Source of the DNA: Homoserinimonas sp.
GTDB lineage: Bacteria > Actinomycetota > Actinomycetes > Actinomycetales > Microbacteriaceae
Assembly (NCBI GenBank): GCA_023957835.1
Contig: JAMLGP010000001.1
Coordinates: forward strand, 1,605,575-1,669,574
DNA length: 64,000 nt
Direction: 5' to 3'
Shown: piece after piece, positions 1-10,127 of the stretch
Layout: each line of letters starts with the position of its first letter
Position numbering within the stretch: position 1 is the stretch's first letter
Made by a program: the position numbers and the translations under genes
Notes under the pieces: generated by a model
Database searches by the model: none
What the model was told of the DNA's origin: nothing
The model's input: the letters and a program-made list of their open reading frames with translations, nothing else

Positions 1-359
1 CGCTTGCGCAGATCGATCAGGATCGCCTGGCTGATTCTTGCAGTGAGCACCGTGTACCAGGCGATCAACAGGGCACCGATCGTGCCGGTAAGCAGGAAGC
101 CGACTACCGCAAAACTCAGCGGCAGCCAGTCCTGCTTGAGCAGTGCCGGCAGGCCGCTGTCGATTCCGAGCGCAACGAAGGTAGGGCCGGCAACCTGAGC
201 TGCAGTGCTGACGAGCACTACAAGGATCGTGAGCACGATCCGCGCCCGCAGCGGCCGGATTAGCGACCCAAGCAGGCGAATCGAACGCGCCCTGATCTGT
301 CGGCTTTCGGCTCTGGTGTAATCCTGCCGCTCTTCTCCCTCGACTCCGGAGACGGTCAT
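1..359 (-). CDS. ABC transporter ATP-binding/permease protein, N-terminal part (cut by window edge)
   Basis: This is the first ~119 residues of a second ABC exporter half-transporter, running off the left edge. A charged cytoplasmic N-terminus (many Glu/Arg) is followed by two predicted membrane segments around residues 38-60 and 78-102, separated by the extracytoplasmic loop typical of the first helix pair of a type IV exporter fold. Its ATG overlaps the TGA of the upstream 618-residue half-transporter as ATGA, so the two are very probably translationally coupled and form a heterodimer. The nucleotide-binding domain is outside the window, so its catalytic site cannot be judged. Substrate unknown. 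Confidence 0.85.
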   Translation of the reverse strand, partial: MTVSGVEGEERQDYTRAESRQIRARSIRLLGSLIRPLRARIVLTILVVLVSTAAQVAGPTFVALGIDSGLPALLKQDWLPLSFAVVGFLLTGTIGALLIAWYTVLTARISQAILIDLRK

Positions 360-2212
360 GTTCCCACCTCCGTGCTCGGCCGGCCGACCCCGCTTCTAAC
401 TATCGGGATGGGGGTAGTCGGCGGTCCCGCAACAACGGGTCGAGATCCCTGCGGCTCGTCGAGGCTGGAAATCACAAAGCGGTAGTGCTCGTTCTTTGCG
501 AGCAGCTCAGAGTGCTTGCCGACAGCGGTAATGGTTCCATCCTGAAGCAAGGCGACCCGATCGGCGAGCATGACCGTGGAAGGGCGGTGCGCAACGATCA
601 TCGCAGTGGTCGAAGCCAGCACCTGGCGAAGCGCCGCCTCGACCATCGCCTCGGTGTCCACGTCGAGAGCAGACAGCGGGTCGTCGAGAACGAGCACCTT
701 TGGCTGGGCCGCCACCGCGCGGGCGAGAGCCAGTCGCTGGCGCTGACCGCCGGAGAGGCTCAGCCCCTCTTCGCCGACCTTGGTGTCGAGTCCCTCCGGC
801 AGTTCGTAAACGAAGTCCGCCTGAGCTATTTCCAGGGCTCGCCTGAGTTCTTCTTCCGTCGACTCCGGCCTGCCGAGCAGCACGTTGTCCCTCACCGAAG
901 CGGAGAACAGGGTCGCGTCCTCGAACGCCATGGCAATCTCGGTGCGCAGGTCCTGTCTGGTCAGGTCGCGGATGTCCACGCCATCCAGAGTGATCCGACC
1001 CCCGGTCACCTCGTAGAGCCTTGTCGTGAGCGCGGTCAGGGTCGACTTTCCGCTGCCGGTGAGGCCGACGATCGCCATGGTCTCGCCCGGCTTTAGCTCG
1101 AGATTCACATCGCGAAGCAGCCCCGGGAAGCTCTCCGGGGTATCCGGATACCTGAAGTCGACCTTCTCGAAAACCAGTCGCCCCTTCGGCTTTGCGATTT
1201 GCTTCGGCGAAGCCGGGTCGGTGATCGTGTTCACTTCATCGAGAACCTCGAAGAACCGGTCCGAAGCGGTCCTCGTATCGAAGGTCATCGAAAGCAGGAA
1301 GCCGATCGACTCGATCGGGAACCTCAGCACTGTGGCGGTAGCAAAGAATGCCACGAGAGCTCCGACCGAGACCTGGCCGAGTGAGGCGAGCCATACTCCG
1401 CCGGCAAGACACAGCGCAAAGGAGACATCGGGCACCAGAATCAGCCAGAGCCAGATTCCTGCGATCGCCTTTGCCTTTTCGATTTCGGTTCCGCGAAGCT
1501 GCTCTGCCTGAGCCGCGAAGTTGCGCAGCGCGAACTTGCCTCGGCCGAACGCCTTGAGCACCCGGATGCCGTGAACCGACTCCTCAACTGCGGTCGCGAG
1601 ATCCCCGGCCTGATCCTGGCTTCGCCTCGCGACGACCGAGTACTTGCGCTCGAAGACATAGCCATAGATCCACAGTGGAATCGAGCAAACCGTGAACAGC
1701 AACCCGAGCATCCAGTTAATGCTCACGAGAACAGCCAGACCGACGACGATCGTGATGACGTTCACAACGAAAAGTACTAGACCGAACGAGAACCAGCGCC
1801 TGATCAGGTTGAGGTCGCTCATTGCTCGGGAAAGCAACTGGCCGCTCGGCCAGCGGTCATGGAAGGCGACCGGCAGATCCTGAAGCTGGTTGTAGAGCCC
1901 GTTGCGCATCCGCGCTTCTATGTGGGTGCCAGGCTGCAGGACGAACCAGCGGCGGAACCAGATCATCGCCGCCTCGGCAATGCCCAGCAGCAGCACGAGC
2001 CCGACCGGCCACCAGATCTGATCGGCCTTCCCGTCCTTGAGCGGGCCGTCGACGATTTCTCTGAGCACCTGGGGAATCGCGAGCGCAACCAGGGCGGCCA
2101 GCATCGCTGCGACCATCCCAAGGTAGATCCTGCCCATTGCAGGTTTCGCGTAGGGGTAGACGCGCATTATCGAGGCGAGAGTTCCTGCCTTTTTCTTCAC
2201 GTCTTTAGACAA
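356..2212 (-). CDS. ABC exporter half-transporter (permease fused to ATPase)
   Basis: Membrane ABC exporter subunit of 618 residues: six-helix transmembrane domain (about 25-325), then a nucleotide-binding domain. Walker [10 protein letters not shown] lies near residue 385, the signature [14 protein letters not shown] near 486, Walker [13 protein letters not shown] near 507 and a switch His (VAHRP) near 538. The residue after Walker B is Asp instead of the usual catalytic Glu. In heterodimeric exporters such as TM287/288 this marks the subunit contributing to the degenerate ATP site, and it fits the coupled partner gene downstream. The start is TTG, chosen because AGGAAG sits five bases upstream. 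Export of drugs, lipids or peptides is possible; the substrate cannot be read from sequence. Confidence 0.9.
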   Translation of the reverse strand: MSKDVKKKAGTLASIMRVYPYAKPAMGRIYLGMVAAMLAALVALAIPQVLREIVDGPLKDGKADQIWWPVGLVLLLGIAEAAMIWFRRWFVLQPGTHIEARMRNGLYNQLQDLPVAFHDRWPSGQLLSRAMSDLNLIRRWFSFGLVLFVVNVITIVVGLAVLVSINWMLGLLFTVCSIPLWIYGYVFERKYSVVARRSQDQAGDLATAVEESVHGIRVLKAFGRGKFALRNFAAQAEQLRGTEIEKAKAIAGIWLWLILVPDVSFALCLAGGVWLASLGQVSVGALVAFFATATVLRFPIESIGFLLSMTFDTRTASDRFFEVLDEVNTITDPASPKQIAKPKGRLVFEKVDFRYPDTPESFPGLLRDVNLELKPGETMAIVGLTGSGKSTLTALTTRLYEVTGGRITLDGVDIRDLTRQDLRTEIAMAFEDATLFSASVRDNVLLGRPESTEEELRRALEIAQADFVYELPEGLDTKVGEEGLSLSGGQRQRLALARAVAAQPKVLVLDDPLSALDVDTEAMVEAALRQVLASTTAMIVAHRPSTVMLADRVALLQDGTITAVGKHSELLAKNEHYRFVISSLDEPQGSRPVVAGPPTTPIPIVRSGVGRPSTEVGT

Positions 2213-2490
2213 CGGTGCTTCCTGCTTGGTGTTGAGATCTGAAATCCGGGTCGGTAATTTGACCGGCCCCGCGCAATCTTGAACGGAGGGGCCGGTGCGA
2301 AGCTCCCGTTCGCGAGCGCAGCCTTACAGGCTATGCCCGTTGAAGCTCCAACGCAACTCTCTGAGCGCTCTCGGCTCGATCAACCTAGGATGAGAGTGTC
2401 CGCGGGTATTCGGCCCCGACGTATTTTCCGTAAAAGCGTTATTGGTGAACTAAATTGCTGCAGCTGGCCACTTCGAATCTCGGCTCAGAA

Positions 2491-3108
2491 ATGAGCGACC
2501 TGCTTTCCACTGTCGGACCGATCATCTTCTATCTCATTGTCTGGGGGCTTGTCTTCGCGGGAACCGCAATCTTCCTGGGACTGTTCATTCCGTTCATCAC
2601 TGGAGACTCCCTGCTTTTCGCGGCGGGAATCATTACCGCATCTGCGGCGAGTCTCAATATTGTGATCCTCGCGGTCGGAGTCGGAATCGCGGCTTTTCTC
2701 GGCGATCAGGTCGGCTTTCTGCTCGGGAGGCATTATGGCAGGGGATACCTCGATCGACACGGCGGCAGGAGAACCCAGAAGGCGATCCACGCGGCGGAGG
2801 TGTTCTATGACCGATACGGCTGGTGGTCGATTGTTGTCGCCAGGTTCATCCCCTGGGGCCGGGTATTCATTCCGGTAATCGCGGGAGTCGGCCGCATGAA
2901 CTACTACAGGTTCCTAAGCAGCAATCTCGTCGGTGCCCTGGCCTGGGGAGTGGGGCTCACCCTTACCGGCTATTTCGCAGCATTCATTCCAGGGGTCAAG
3001 AGCGTCGCCTACGTCATCGCCGGAATCGTCATCACCATTTCGATAATTGCGGGAATCCGCACCTGGCTCGCCAACAGAGGAGCCGGAGCTTCATCAGGCG
3101 CTGCCTGA
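2491..3108 (+). CDS. DedA/SNARE-associated family membrane protein
   Basis: Integral membrane protein of about 205 residues of the DedA family, whose members are linked to lipid carrier or phospholipid flipping and envelope homeostasis. The sequence shows the two re-entrant/amphipathic hallmarks: an N-terminal FIPFITGDSLLFAAG stretch and the family motif around FIPWGRVFIPVIAGVGRM in the middle, followed by a C-terminal helix. Conserved Gly, Arg and Pro in the second motif are present. The start is uncertain: the ATG used here gives a typical short N-terminus, while a TTG at 2455 in the same frame would add 12 residues; neither has a clear Shine-Dalgarno. It converges on the dimethylargininase-like gene. 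Confidence 0.88.
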   Translation: MSDLLSTVGPIIFYLIVWGLVFAGTAIFLGLFIPFITGDSLLFAAGIITASAASLNIVILAVGVGIAAFLGDQVGFLLGRHYGRGYLDRHGGRRTQKAIHAAEVFYDRYGWWSIVVARFIPWGRVFIPVIAGVGRMNYYRFLSSNLVGALAWGVGLTLTGYFAAFIPGVKSVAYVIAGIVITISIIAGIRTWLANRGAGASSGAA

Positions 3109-3116
3109 AGAACTGC

Positions 3117-3147
3117 CAGTCCGCCGACAAATCGGCATATCGGACTG
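3117..3147. terminator. Hairpin between convergent dedA-like and dimethylargininase-like genes
   Basis: CAGTCCG pairs with CGGACTG around an inner CCGA/TCGG stem. It sits eight bases after the DedA stop codon and just before the end of the opposing gene, so it could terminate both transcripts. There is no long T run on either side. Confidence 0.5.
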
Positions 3148-3160
3148 AGGACCGCCGAAC

Positions 3161-4384
3161 TCAGCGGATTCGCACCGAGAGGCAGGTTACGCAGCCTTCA
3201 AGCTTCTCGAACTCTGAAATCTCGACCGGAACCATTCGATAGCCGAACTCGCCGAGCATTGCGGCAGTCTTCGGAGCGGCCGCCGAAATGAGCAGAGTCT
3301 CATCGTCCAGTACCACAACGGCTGTACCCGCCTCTTCGGGCACGGCGAGGAATCTGCCGAAAACTTCCGGATTGTCAACGTTCTTCGGGTAGCCGATTAC
3401 CGTCCCGTCTGGCAGGGCCGTGACCGCGCTCTTGAGGTGCAGCACTTTGGTCACCATGACCGGCACTACCTGATATCCGAGCTTTGTGACGATTGCGCGA
3501 AGCTGGCGGATTCCCTCGGAATTGGTTCGCCCGCTCCGGCCCACATAGACGGTCTTGCCGACCTTGAGCACATCCCCGCCGTCAAGGGTTCCCGGAAGGC
3601 TGATCTGCTCCACCTTGAGTCCGAGTTCCCGAACCGTAGTAGCAACTGCGGCGGTCTCCGATCGGCGCGACTCGTGGCCGGGGCTGGTAATGACGGCCGT
3701 ATTGCCGAAGATGACTACCGCGTCTTCAACGAAGACCGAGTCGGGGGCCTCTGCGGCGACGGGGACTTCCACGACATCCCAGCCGTTTTCAATCAGCGCT
3801 TCGACGTATCCGTCCCACTGTTCGTCCGCTGTGTCGGTGCTGATGAGCGAGCGGGCGATGTGAGTTACCTGTCCCTCCGAGAGATTGGATGCCGGCAACC
3901 GAACGAGCGCGATCCTGCGATCCCTTTCCAGAGGCGCGTCGAGCTTCACTCCGGAAATGAGGCTCCAGATTCTGCGGCCCACGAAGAAGGCGACCAGAGC
4001 GGAGACGATCATGAAGATCAGCCAGGGCCCGACGAGAGAGCTGAACAGATAGTTGAGAGCCTGAGAGTTGAACTCGGTGCCCTGATTGACGATGAAGCTG
4101 AAGCTGCCGAAGAGGCCGGAAAGCATTGAGACCAGCACGGCCAGCGGAACCGCCGCGTACCAGCGCCGGAATCCGTCGAAGCCGATAACAATGGCGAGCA
4201 GAACGAACAGCAACAAGGACGCCGGGAGGAAGTATTCACCCAATTGCCCGAAGACTGCAGAGTTCGCATTATTGGCCGTGAAGAACAGCAACACGGTGGC
4301 TGCATGCGCAATCAGCGCCGATACCAAAGCGGCGACGATGGCCGCTGCAATCTTGCGAACCCAGTTCAATGCCGCAGTACTCAT
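3161..4384 (-). CDS. Membrane-anchored dimethylargininase/amidinotransferase-fold hydrolase
   Basis: A 407-residue protein with two parts. Residues 1-150 hold about four hydrophobic helices. Residues ~155-407 match the dimethylarginine dimethylaminohydrolase (DDAH)/arginine deiminase fold: SVFVEDAVVIFGN, then TLDGGDVLKVG with the acidic triad residue, RTNSEG, a His in VLHLKS near 313 and a C-terminal EGCVTCLSVRIR whose second Cys (401) aligns with the catalytic nucleophile. DDAH enzymes hydrolyse methylated arginines to citrulline and methylamines; typical members are soluble and about 250-290 residues, so the membrane module is unusual. The ATG has no Shine-Dalgarno but a TAGTCT -10 box six bases before it, suggesting a leaderless transcript. 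Substrate could also be another guanidino compound. Confidence 0.85.
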   Translation of the reverse strand: MSTAALNWVRKIAAAIVAALVSALIAHAATVLLFFTANNANSAVFGQLGEYFLPASLLLFVLLAIVIGFDGFRRWYAAVPLAVLVSMLSGLFGSFSFIVNQGTEFNSQALNYLFSSLVGPWLIFMIVSALVAFFVGRRIWSLISGVKLDAPLERDRRIALVRLPASNLSEGQVTHIARSLISTDTADEQWDGYVEALIENGWDVVEVPVAAEAPDSVFVEDAVVIFGNTAVITSPGHESRRSETAAVATTVRELGLKVEQISLPGTLDGGDVLKVGKTVYVGRSGRTNSEGIRQLRAIVTKLGYQVVPVMVTKVLHLKSAVTALPDGTVIGYPKNVDNPEVFGRFLAVPEEAGTAVVVLDDETLLISAAAPKTAAMLGEFGYRMVPVEISEFEKLEGCVTCLSVRIR

Positions 4385-4390
4385 GAGCCG

Positions 4391-4396
4391 AGACTA
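4391..4396 (-). promoter_or_regulatory. Leaderless-type -10 box of the dimethylargininase-like gene
   Basis: TAGTCT ends six bases before the ATG. A TCGGCA -35-like hexamer lies 18 bases further upstream. Transcription would start at or next to the start codon. Confidence 0.5.
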
Positions 4397-4474
4397 TTGG
4401 ATGTTTGAAGTCTTTGCCGAAAAGGACTCAGAGCGTGACCCAACCGATGATCCGCCATTCCTGCACCACGCCAG

Positions 4475-6031
4475 CTAATGATTGAAGTGCCTCTCCGAAG
4501 TGAAGTACATCGTGATTCCCGCCCTGGATGCAGCCTCAACTACTTCTTCATCTCTGATCGATCCGCCGGGCTGGACCACCGCGGTCACCCCAGCGTCGAT
4601 GAGGATCGAAAGTCCGTCCGCAAAGGGGAAGAAGGCATCCGACGCCGCCACGCTGCCCGGCACTCGGTCGCCCGCACGCGAGACTGCGAGTCTGCAGGAA
4701 TCGACCCGGTTTACCTGACCCATTCCCACTCCGATTGATGCTCCGCCCTTCGCAAGCAGGATCGCGTTCGACTTGACCGCCCGAACAGCCCTCCAGGCGA
4801 ACTCCAGGTCGCGCCTGATCTCAGCGCCTGCTGGTGCCCCGGAAACGAGCCTCCAGGTTTCGAATGCGGCAAAGTGCCGATCGGCATCCTGCCTTAGCAT
4901 TCCACCGGAGACTTGCCTTAGTTCCATCGCTTCTCTTTCGAAGCCCGACGGGAGTTTCAGGATTCTCAGGTTCTTCTTTGCCGACAGTAACTCGAGTGCT
5001 TCGGGCGAGAAGTCGGGCGCGACTACGACCTCGGTGAAGATGTCCCTGATCGAGTTTGCAGCATCCAGATCGATCGAGCAGTTGGCGGCGATCACTCCCC
5101 CGTATGCCGAAACCGGATCGCATTCATGGGCCAGCCGATGTGCAGCGGCAATCGTCTCGCCCACCGCTATTCCGCAGGGGTTGTTGTGCTTGACTACCGC
5201 CACAGCGGGCTCTTCGAAATCGAAAGCCGCCCGAAGCGCAGCATCGGCATCGAGGTAGTTGTTGTAGCTCATTTCCTTGCCGGAGAGCTGCTTTGCCTGG
5301 GCGATGCCGTGGCCGTCAGCGGCGCGGTAAAGAGTTGCCTTTTGGTGAGAGTTCTCCCCGTACCGCAAAGCTGTCGGCGAGCCGAATTCCAGTTTGAGCT
5401 TCGGGGGTTCTTTGGAAGTTGCCGGATTCAGGTTCTCCCGAAAATAGCTCGCGACCGCCATGTCATAGGCTGCCGTGTGCGCGAAGGCTCTCGCGGCCAG
5501 AGCCGTTCGTTCATCAAGAGTCGTACCCCCGGCGGCAAGCGCAGACAGGATCTGCGGATAACTCTCCGGCGAAGTTACGATCGCGACGTTCGCGTGATTC
5601 TTGGCAGCGGACCTGACCATGGCCGGCCCGCCGATGTCAATTTGCTCAATGACTTCTGCCGGAGCCGCCCCGCTGGCAACAGTTTCAACGAACGGATACA
5701 GGTTCACGACTATGAGTTCAAACGGGCTGATCCCCAGAGCGGAGAGCTCTTCACGATGTGAATCGAGCCTCAAATCCGCGAGTATCCCCGCGTGAACCGC
5801 CGGGTGCAGGGTTTTCACGCGGCCTCCGAGCGACTCGGGAAAGCCGGTGAGCTCGCTGACCTCGGTAACCGGCAACCCGAAACTGGAAATGAGCTTTGCA
5901 GTTGATCCGGTGGAAACAATCTCCACTCCCGCCTCAGCGAGTCCGCTCGCGAGGCTCTCAAGTCCCGACTTGTCGCTCACCGAAACGAGCGCCCTCCTGA
6001 TCGGAATGCGCGACCGGCTGTTGCCGTCCAT
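4475..6031 (-). CDS. purH: Bifunctional AICAR transformylase/IMP cyclohydrolase
   Basis: Catalyses the last two steps of IMP synthesis: formylation of AICAR with 10-formyl-THF and ring closure of FAICAR. The N-terminal MGS-like cyclohydrolase domain (about 1-145) carries [19 protein letters not shown] and [15 protein letters not shown]. The C-terminal transformylase domain has the Lys-His pair in [10 protein letters not shown] and the family ending with [11 protein letters not shown] and the final FTSERHFNH. Length (518) is normal. I use the ATG that overlaps the purN stop as ATGA with AAGGAG five bases before it, rather than a TTG one codon upstream. It is the last gene of the sucC-sucD-DUF6350-purN-purH run. 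Confidence 0.97.
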   Translation of the reverse strand: MDGNSRSRIPIRRALVSVSDKSGLESLASGLAEAGVEIVSTGSTAKLISSFGLPVTEVSELTGFPESLGGRVKTLHPAVHAGILADLRLDSHREELSALGISPFELIVVNLYPFVETVASGAAPAEVIEQIDIGGPAMVRSAAKNHANVAIVTSPESYPQILSALAAGGTTLDERTALAARAFAHTAAYDMAVASYFRENLNPATSKEPPKLKLEFGSPTALRYGENSHQKATLYRAADGHGIAQAKQLSGKEMSYNNYLDADAALRAAFDFEEPAVAVVKHNNPCGIAVGETIAAAHRLAHECDPVSAYGGVIAANCSIDLDAANSIRDIFTEVVVAPDFSPEALELLSAKKNLRILKLPSGFEREAMELRQVSGGMLRQDADRHFAAFETWRLVSGAPAGAEIRRDLEFAWRAVRAVKSNAILLAKGGASIGVGMGQVNRVDSCRLAVSRAGDRVPGSVAASDAFFPFADGLSILIDAGVTAVVQPGGSIRDEEVVEAASRAGITMYFTSERHFNH

Positions 6032-6615
6032 CAAAGCTCCTTCAAGTCCATGCGGCCATAAGCAATCTCTGCAAGCACGGTCGTCAATAGTCGGCGCTCG
6101 ACTACCTTGATCCGCCGGTGCAGGGTTTCCTCGGTGTCATCGGGCAGAACGGCTACTCTCTCCTGAAGAAGCACCGGACCCGTGTCCTCCCCTTCGTCGA
6201 CGACAATTACGCTCGCCCCGGTTTCTGTAACGGAGGCTTCGATCGCATCCCTCACCGCGTGCGCTCCGGGGAACTCAGGCAGGTACGCGGGGTGCGTGTT
6301 CAGGATTCGCGGAGAGAGCGCCCTGACCACCTCGGCCGGCAGCAGTTTCATGAATCCGCTTAGAACCAGCAAGTCCGGCTTCCAGATGTCCAGCTGGACA
6401 AGTAGCGCCTTCCCCCACGCTTCCCTGCTCGGAAATGCATCCCAGGGCAGGCAGAAGGCGGGAACCCCGAAAGTCCTCGCAAACCGCAGGCCTGCGGCCT
6501 CCCGCTCGGAGCCGACTACGCTGACTCTGGCTGGAAAGGCGGGGTTCGCAGTTGACTCGAGCAGAGCGCGAAGGTTGGAGCCCTCTCCCGAAATGAGAAC
6601 GGCCAGAGAGAGCAT
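6031..6615 (-). CDS. purN: Phosphoribosylglycinamide formyltransferase (GART)
   Basis: Transfers a formyl group from 10-formyl-THF to GAR in purine synthesis. The 194-residue protein has the nucleotide-binding [12 protein letters not shown] at the N-terminus, the catalytic Asn-x-His in [17 protein letters not shown] near residue 108 and the catalytic Asp in [11 protein letters not shown] near 145. The His commonly found a few residues before that Asp (G-x-T-V-H in many homologues) is replaced by Ile/Val in GASVIVVD; in E. coli PurN that His is not one of the catalytic trio, so activity is expected. It is coupled to purH by a four-base overlap. Confidence 0.95.
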   Translation of the reverse strand: MLSLAVLISGEGSNLRALLESTANPAFPARVSVVGSEREAAGLRFARTFGVPAFCLPWDAFPSREAWGKALLVQLDIWKPDLLVLSGFMKLLPAEVVRALSPRILNTHPAYLPEFPGAHAVRDAIEASVTETGASVIVVDEGEDTGPVLLQERVAVLPDDTEETLHRRIKVVERRLLTTVLAEIAYGRMDLKEL

Positions 6616-6624
6616 GTGCCCAGC

Positions 6625-7860
6625 CTATTTGCTCGGACGGGTTCGGCCGGACAGCACTCCCAGAGTCCCGGCTATCGCGAGTTCAAGTGTCATCCAGATC
6701 AGTACTTGAAGGAAATCCGGCCCCACTTGCTGCAGGCGGCCCGGGCCCGCAGCTCCGCCGGACCAAAGCGAAAGCAGGGCGGCAAGCAGCCCTCCGCTGA
6801 TGGCCATCACCAGCCCTGTCGATAGAAAGTGCACGGTCCCAGGAGCCTGAATGTCGCGAGCTTCGATCCTCCTTCGCACGAGTACTCCAACAAGGAATGC
6901 AATCAACAGCGGAACCGCCAGCACGAAATAGCCAACTTCGTTCTGACCCTCCGGGATCGCACCGAACAGCGGCAGCGCGGGCAGGGGGCCGAGATTCACT
7001 CCAAGCGGTCCAACGCTCGACCCGACGCCGATCGCGAAGCCCGGTCCGATGAGCCAGGATGCCGCCCAGACAATCAGGTTCGGCAGCAGGAAGATCTGGC
7101 CGACCGTCAAGGCTATCCCGCCAAAGACCTCGCCGTGCACCGCCTCATACAGGGCAACTATTCGACCGAAATTGACTCCGATAGAAACAGCCAGAACGAT
7201 CGCGGATGCAGCCAGCAGCAGGAGGATGGCTGCAACTCCTCCCCGCACACCTTCGACCAGCACCGCTCGATGCAGGGCCGGCTGGTTCAGCCACCAGCCT
7301 CGGAGGCGGCTCGCACCATCCGCTGTTTTTTGTCCCGGGACGCGCTTCGAGCCGCGCCCGGATCGCAGCCCGGATCGCAGCCTCCCAATGAACATCCCAA
7401 GAGCGAAGACTGCCGTGGGAAGCAGCACTCCCTGAAATCGGGAGGGCAGAGCCAGATCATGCCTGACTGAAAACACGACACCGAGGCTCAGCAGCCCGAA
7501 AGTTAGAACCGCAACCAAAGTTGCCAGTCTTGAGAAACGCAGCTGGTCGAGCCTGCGACCGGTTCGAATCGACAGCAGCAAAGTGAGCAGTGCGACTCCG
7601 AGAAGGGCAATGGTGACCGGAAACGGCTGCTCTGCACCCTGCAGATCCGGAATCGCCTGCGAGATCGTGAAGCTGAAATCGACTCCGTGCCCGATTAGCC
7701 AGAAATCGGCGGCCGCCCTCCAGAAGATCAGCCAGTCAGGCTGAAATCCGTACTGAATCGCCCAGACCGCGCTCAGCGGAACGATCGCAATCCCGAGCCC
7801 GGTTCCGGCAACCAGCACCGCCTCGAGAGCGGCGAACAGCGCTGAAGTTGGACGATTCAT
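6625..7860 (-). CDS. DUF6350 family integral membrane protein
   Basis: A 411-residue polytopic membrane protein with roughly nine to ten hydrophobic helices. It occupies the place between sucD and purN where actinobacterial genomes usually carry the DUF6350 family, and its pattern (Asn-Pro-rich N-terminus, VIVWAASWLIGPGFAIG, LGPLPALPLFGAIPEGQ) fits that family. Biochemical function is not established. An Arg/Lys-rich cytoplasmic loop lies near residues 155-190. It starts 72 bases after the sucD stop and ends nine bases before purN, so it is probably co-transcribed with the purine genes. Confidence 0.8.
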   Translation of the reverse strand: MNRPTSALFAALEAVLVAGTGLGIAIVPLSAVWAIQYGFQPDWLIFWRAAADFWLIGHGVDFSFTISQAIPDLQGAEQPFPVTIALLGVALLTLLLSIRTGRRLDQLRFSRLATLVAVLTFGLLSLGVVFSVRHDLALPSRFQGVLLPTAVFALGMFIGRLRSGLRSGRGSKRVPGQKTADGASRLRGWWLNQPALHRAVLVEGVRGGVAAILLLLAASAIVLAVSIGVNFGRIVALYEAVHGEVFGGIALTVGQIFLLPNLIVWAASWLIGPGFAIGVGSSVGPLGVNLGPLPALPLFGAIPEGQNEVGYFVLAVPLLIAFLVGVLVRRRIEARDIQAPGTVHFLSTGLVMAISGGLLAALLSLWSGGAAGPGRLQQVGPDFLQVLIWMTLELAIAGTLGVLSGRTRPSK

Positions 7861-7932
7861 ACGGGAGGGAGCCTACCGTCGAGTAAGCACGGCAACAGGG
7901 TGCCACACTCGCCAGTGCCGAGCGGGACTGTT

Positions 7933-8820
7933 CTAGAGGGAAGAAAGTACTTCTCTAAGAAGAGTTGCGGTCTCAGATGGCGACTTTCCGACCTTCACTC
8001 CGGCGGCCTCAAGAGCTTCCTTCTTGGCCTGTGCTGTCCCGGCAGATCCGGAGACTATTGCCCCGGCATGCCCCATGGTCTTGCCTTCTGGGGCGGTGAA
8101 ACCGGCAACGTAGCCGACGACCGGCTTTGTCATGTTTGCCCTGATGTAGTCCGCGGCACGCTCCTCGGCATCCCCGCCGATTTCACCGATCATGACCACC
8201 GCTTTGGTTTCCGGGTCCGCTTCGAATGCGGCAAGAGCGTCAATGTGGGTAGTGCCGATAATCGGGTCCCCGCCGATTCCGATCGCGGTGGAGAAGCCGA
8301 GATCGCGAAGCTCGAACATCATCTGATAGGTCAGGGTCCCGGACTTTGAAACCAGGCCGATCGGCCCCTTGTGGGTGATGGTCGCCGGGGTGATTCCGAC
8401 GAGGGATTCGTCGGGAGTGATGATCCCGGGGCAGTTCGGGCCGATGATTCGAGTTCGGTTGCCCTTCGCCTTTGCGTGAGCCCAGGCTTCGGCAGAGTCC
8501 TGAACCGGCACTCCTTCAGTGATCACCACGAGCAGTCCGATCTCGGCGTCGATCGCCTCGATCATGGCTTCTTTCGCGTGTGCAGGCGGAACGAAAATGA
8601 TCGAAACATCCGCTCCGGTCTGTGCCATGGCCTCTGCAACTGTTGCAAAGACCGGCAGTTCCTTTTCGCCGTGGGTGACCGTGGTTCCGGCCTTGCGTGC
8701 GTTGACCCCGCCCACCACCTGAGTGCCGGCTGCGAGCATGAGGGCGGTGTGCTTGGTTCCTTCGCTCCCGGTGATGCCCTGGACGATCACTTTCGAGTCC
8801 TTGTTCAGGAAAATTGACAT
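7933..8820 (-). CDS. sucD: Succinate-CoA ligase alpha subunit
   Basis: Alpha subunit of succinyl-CoA synthetase, converting succinyl-CoA to succinate with nucleoside triphosphate formation in the TCA cycle. The 295-residue protein begins with the CoA-binding Rossmann domain ([15 protein letters not shown] near residue 12, GGVNARKAG) and ends with the ligase domain, where [13 protein letters not shown] near residue 245 contains the active-site His that is transiently phosphorylated. Length is typical. It lies 49 bases downstream of sucC and would assemble with it as an alpha2beta2 or alpha-beta enzyme. Confidence 0.97.
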   Translation of the reverse strand: MSIFLNKDSKVIVQGITGSEGTKHTALMLAAGTQVVGGVNARKAGTTVTHGEKELPVFATVAEAMAQTGADVSIIFVPPAHAKEAMIEAIDAEIGLLVVITEGVPVQDSAEAWAHAKAKGNRTRIIGPNCPGIITPDESLVGITPATITHKGPIGLVSKSGTLTYQMMFELRDLGFSTAIGIGGDPIIGTTHIDALAAFEADPETKAVVMIGEIGGDAEERAADYIRANMTKPVVGYVAGFTAPEGKTMGHAGAIVSGSAGTAQAKKEALEAAGVKVGKSPSETATLLREVLSSL

Positions 8821-8869
8821 TGCTTCGATCCCGTTCCTTCAAATGCTTTCTTCGACTCGATTGGCCGGC

Positions 8870-10036
8870 TCAAGCAGCCGCCGCTAGCTTTGCAGCGAGG
8901 TCCGCGCCCTCGTCCATGGTGTCGGCGAGAGTGACCAGCGGATGATTCGCCGCCTTGAGAATGCGCCTTCCCTCTTCGACGTTGTTGCCGTCGAGTCGCA
9001 CAACCAGCGGCTTGTTCGCGCTGTCTCCGAGGCTCGCAAGCGCTCCAACGATTCCGTTTGCGACCGCGTCGCAGGCGGTGATCCCGCCGAAGACGTTGAC
9101 GAATACCGCCTTCACCTGGCTGTCGCCGAGGATCACGTCGAGTCCAGCGGCCATGACCTCTGCGGAGGCACCGCCGCCGATGTCGAGGAAGTTGGCCGGC
9201 TTGACGTTGCCGTGCCGCTCACCCGCGTAGGCGACCACGTCGAGGGTGCTCATTACCAGTCCGGCGCCGTTGCCAATGATTCCGACCGATCCGTCGAGCT
9301 TGACGTAATTGAGGTCTGCGGCCTTGGCCTTCGCCTCGAGTGGGTCTTCCGAAGCGGTGTCTTCGAGAGCTTCGTGCCCGGGATGACGGAAAGCCGCGTT
9401 GTCGTCCAGAGTTATCTTTCCGTCGAGAGCGACGATTTCGCCCTCCGCCGTCAGAACCAGCGGGTTGACTTCAACCAGGGTTGCATCCTCGCCCTTGTAA
9501 ACCTCGTATAGCCGGATCAGGACTGCGGCCGCCTTGTCGATCAAGTCATCAGGGAACTTCGCCGCCCTCAGGATCTCTCTGGCTTTAGAGTCGTCGATGC
9601 CGACGGTTGGCTCGACCTCGACCCTCGCGAGAGCCTCCGGTCGCTCGACCGCGAGTACTTCGATTTCCATTCCGCCCTCAACGCTGCACAGTGAAAGGTA
9701 AGAGCGGTTGGCGCGATCCAGCAGCACCGAGAAGTAGAACTCGCGTTCGATCTTCGCTCCGGCGGCAATCATCACTTTGCGGACCTTGTGGCCCTTGATG
9801 TCCATTCCGAGGATTTGCGCCGCGGCCGACTCGGCGTCCTCCGGGTTATGGACTACCTTCACTCCGCCGGCCTTGCCGCGCCCCCCGGTCTTGACCTGAG
9901 CCTTGACCACTACGGTGCCGCCGAGTTGCTCGGCTGCGGCGCGCGCTTCCTGCGGAGTATCGACCACGATTCCGCGGAGTACCGGAACTCCGTAAGACTC
10001 AAAAAGGTCTCTTGCCTGATATTCGAAAAGATCCAC
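8870..10036 (-). CDS. sucC: Succinate-CoA ligase (ADP-forming) beta subunit
   Basis: Beta subunit of succinyl-CoA synthetase, 388 residues. It opens with [19 protein letters not shown], the usual ATP-grasp start, followed by [16 protein letters not shown] (nucleotide binding), [10 protein letters not shown] and the C-terminal flavodoxin-like domain with [16 protein letters not shown] that contacts the phosphohistidine of SucD. The GTG start gives exactly the family N-terminus; the ribosome site is weak (GGGATAG). It is the first gene of a five-gene unit leading to purH, linking TCA and purine functions only by position. Confidence 0.96.
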   Translation of the reverse strand: MDLFEYQARDLFESYGVPVLRGIVVDTPQEARAAAEQLGGTVVVKAQVKTGGRGKAGGVKVVHNPEDAESAAAQILGMDIKGHKVRKVMIAAGAKIEREFYFSVLLDRANRSYLSLCSVEGGMEIEVLAVERPEALARVEVEPTVGIDDSKAREILRAAKFPDDLIDKAAAVLIRLYEVYKGEDATLVEVNPLVLTAEGEIVALDGKITLDDNAAFRHPGHEALEDTASEDPLEAKAKAADLNYVKLDGSVGIIGNGAGLVMSTLDVVAYAGERHGNVKPANFLDIGGGASAEVMAAGLDVILGDSQVKAVFVNVFGGITACDAVANGIVGALASLGDSANKPLVVRLDGNNVEEGRRILKAANHPLVTLADTMDEGADLAAKLAAAA

Positions 10037-10127
10037 TATTTTCTATCCCACTCGAATTGGATTGCGCCTTTGGGCGACTTGAGGGCTACGAAAGCAAAGC
10101 TGCTCGATCGGATTGCCATCGAAAACT

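Noticed and set aside
2260..2295. ACCGGCCCC/GGGGCCGGT inverted repeat upstream of the ABC exporter as a regulatory element
   Set aside because: The loop is 17 bases and nothing links it to either neighbouring start; the 278-base gap 2213-2490 otherwise shows no clear element, so function cannot be supported.
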